Of a stretch of DNA of 64,000 nt, positions 63,208 through 64,000 are shown piece by piece. The notes below the pieces were generated by a model. The model had not been told where the DNA came from. It was given only the letters and a program-made list of their open reading frames with translations, and did no database searches. The translations under genes were made by a program, and so were the position numbers. The stretch is from Hyphomicrobiaceae bacterium (GTDB taxonomy: Bacteria > Pseudomonadota > Alphaproteobacteria > Rhizobiales > Hyphomicrobiaceae). The stretch is taken from contig JANXWC010000077.1 in NCBI GenBank assembly GCA_025351355.1, positions 1 to 64,000 on the forward strand, read 5' to 3'. The first letter of the stretch is position 1, and each line of letters opens with the position of its first letter.

Positions 63208-64000
63208 CACAATTTCTCCAGCCCGCGCTTGTCGATCACCCGCCGCGCCTTACCTTGGCTGCGTTCAACGCCACCCGGTTCCAGAACGCTCGCACCGACA
63301 CTCGTACCAATGACGTCCTTGATATGCTGCACCAGACGCGCCCCGCTGGCGGCCCGCATTTCAGCCGACGCAGCGTCCGGCGTCGCTTCGGCAAGCACAT
63401 GCATTTCGTCGAGGCGGTCGGCACGCGTCAAGATCACCTGATAATGCCCGCTCAGTCCCGGCACTTTCAGGATCTGCTCCTCGATCTGCGTTGGAAACAC
63501 GTTCACCCCACGTACGATCATCATGTCGTCCGTCCGACCCGTCACCTTCTCCATGCGTCGCATGGTGCGCGCCGTGCCCGGCAGCAGTCGCGTCAGATCG
63601 CGTGTCCGATAGCGGATTACCGGCATCGCTTCCTTGGTGAGCGAGGTGAAGACCAGTTCGCCCTTCGCGCCGTCAGGTAGCACTTCACCCGTCTCAGGAT
63701 CGATGACTTCCGGGTAAAAATGATCTTCCCAGATATGCAGGCCATCTTTGCTTTCGACGCACTCGTTTGCGATGCCCGGCCCCATGACTTCAGATAGTCC
63801 GTAGATATCGACGGCATGCATATCAAACGCCTGTTCGATTTCGGCACGCATGCCATTGGTCCAGGGCTCCGCGCCGAAAATACCCACCTTCAAAGAGGTC
63901 TTGCGCGGATCAAGGCCCTGCCGGTTGAATTCATCCAAGATCGACAGGCAGTACGACGGGGTCACCGTGATCACGTCCGGCTTGAAATCCTGGATCAATT
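63207..64000 (-). CDS. paaK: phenylacetate-CoA ligase, C-terminal part (cut by window end)
   Basis: The last 264 or so residues of an AMP-forming ligase of the PaaK family; the N-terminus lies beyond the window. The visible part has FGAEPWTNGMRAEI, the family motif DIYGLSEVMGPGIANEC, GELVFTSL, YRTRDLTRLLP and GRTDDMMIVRGVNVFPTQIEE in the adenylation-to-thioesterification hinge, followed by the C-terminal PaaK domain ending KVIDKRGLEKL-like. PaaK activates phenylacetate to its CoA thioester; other aryl acids are possible. The start is outside the window. Confidence 0.9.
   Translation of the reverse strand, partial: LIQDFKPDVITVTPSYCLSILDEFNRQGLDPRKTSLKVGIFGAEPWTNGMRAEIEQAFDMHAVDIYGLSEVMGPGIANECVESKDGLHIWEDHFYPEVIDPETGEVLPDGAKGELVFTSLTKEAMPVIRYRTRDLTRLLPGTARTMRRMEKVTGRTDDMMIVRGVNVFPTQIEEQILKVPGLSGHYQVILTRADRLDEMHVLAEATPDAASAEMRAASGARLVQHIKDVIGTSVGASVLEPGGVERSQGKARRVIDKRGLEKL

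Overview
The window reads as chromosomal DNA of a GC-rich alphaproteobacterium; the genus cannot be fixed from sequence alone. Supporting signs are a TerB-DnaJ (DjlA-type) gene overlapping an AmpD/AmiD-type amidase gene, a two-domain cold-shock protein, a DUF1127 protein, a DnaB with a small insertion after its Walker A motif, a D-tartrate dehydratase with the same length and catalytic numbering as the characterised Bradyrhizobium enzyme, and type II secretion proteins of the compact alphaproteobacterial type.

Left part (1-24.7 kb): a likely minus-strand run (glyoxalase-like protein, BaiN/HI0933-type flavoprotein, cyclase, M20 amidohydrolase); a cold-shock gene and a DUF192 gene; a complete dipeptide/oligopeptide ABC importer on the minus strand (binding protein, two permeases, two ATPases); queG with a YeeZ-like NAD-dependent epimerase/dehydratase; an unrecognised exported protein; dnaB; a ParD/ParE-like toxin-antitoxin pair; a YmdB-like macro-domain protein; a 1.2 kb gene-free stretch full of repeats and palindromes; a DEAD-box RNA helicase; and a ChaN-like plus DUF2461 pair.

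Middle (23.5-30.7 kb): a branched-chain-amino-acid-type (Liv) ABC importer with permease LivM fused to ATPase LivG, bracketed by two different enolase-superfamily (mandelate racemase type) enzymes. This looks like an uptake and dehydration module for an acid sugar or similar hydroxy acid.

The most unusual part is 31-53.3 kb. A type II secretion system (gspO, G, then J-I-H-F-E on the opposite strand, then L-M-C/N-D, with gspK about 10 kb away) surrounds a set of exported redox proteins: a large multicopper oxidase with all four copper motifs, a SCO1-cytochrome c fusion with a His-rich tail, a long di-heme MauG/CcpA-type peroxidase with a Pro/Thr-rich extension, a 717-residue unrecognised exported protein and an outer-membrane barrel candidate. 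The arrangement suggests a dedicated system that secretes, copper-loads and electrically couples an extracellular oxidase. The substrate (Mn(II), Fe(II), Cu(I) or phenolics) is not shown by the sequence. Parts of this region are visibly richer in A/T than the flanks, so acquisition as an island is possible.

Right part (53.3-64 kb): tarD divergent from a LysR regulator, a tRNA-Leu(GAG) with terminator, a three-domain aminopeptidase P, DUF1127, djlA-like, amidase, a ruvA without ruvC/ruvB beside it, two tandem DoxX paralogues, an SPW-repeat protein, a ccmB without adjacent ccmA, and a SnoaL-like gene coupled to a phenylacetate-CoA-ligase gene cut by the window edge. Two copies of a 73-bp inverted-repeat element (392 and 18995) form a dispersed repeat family.
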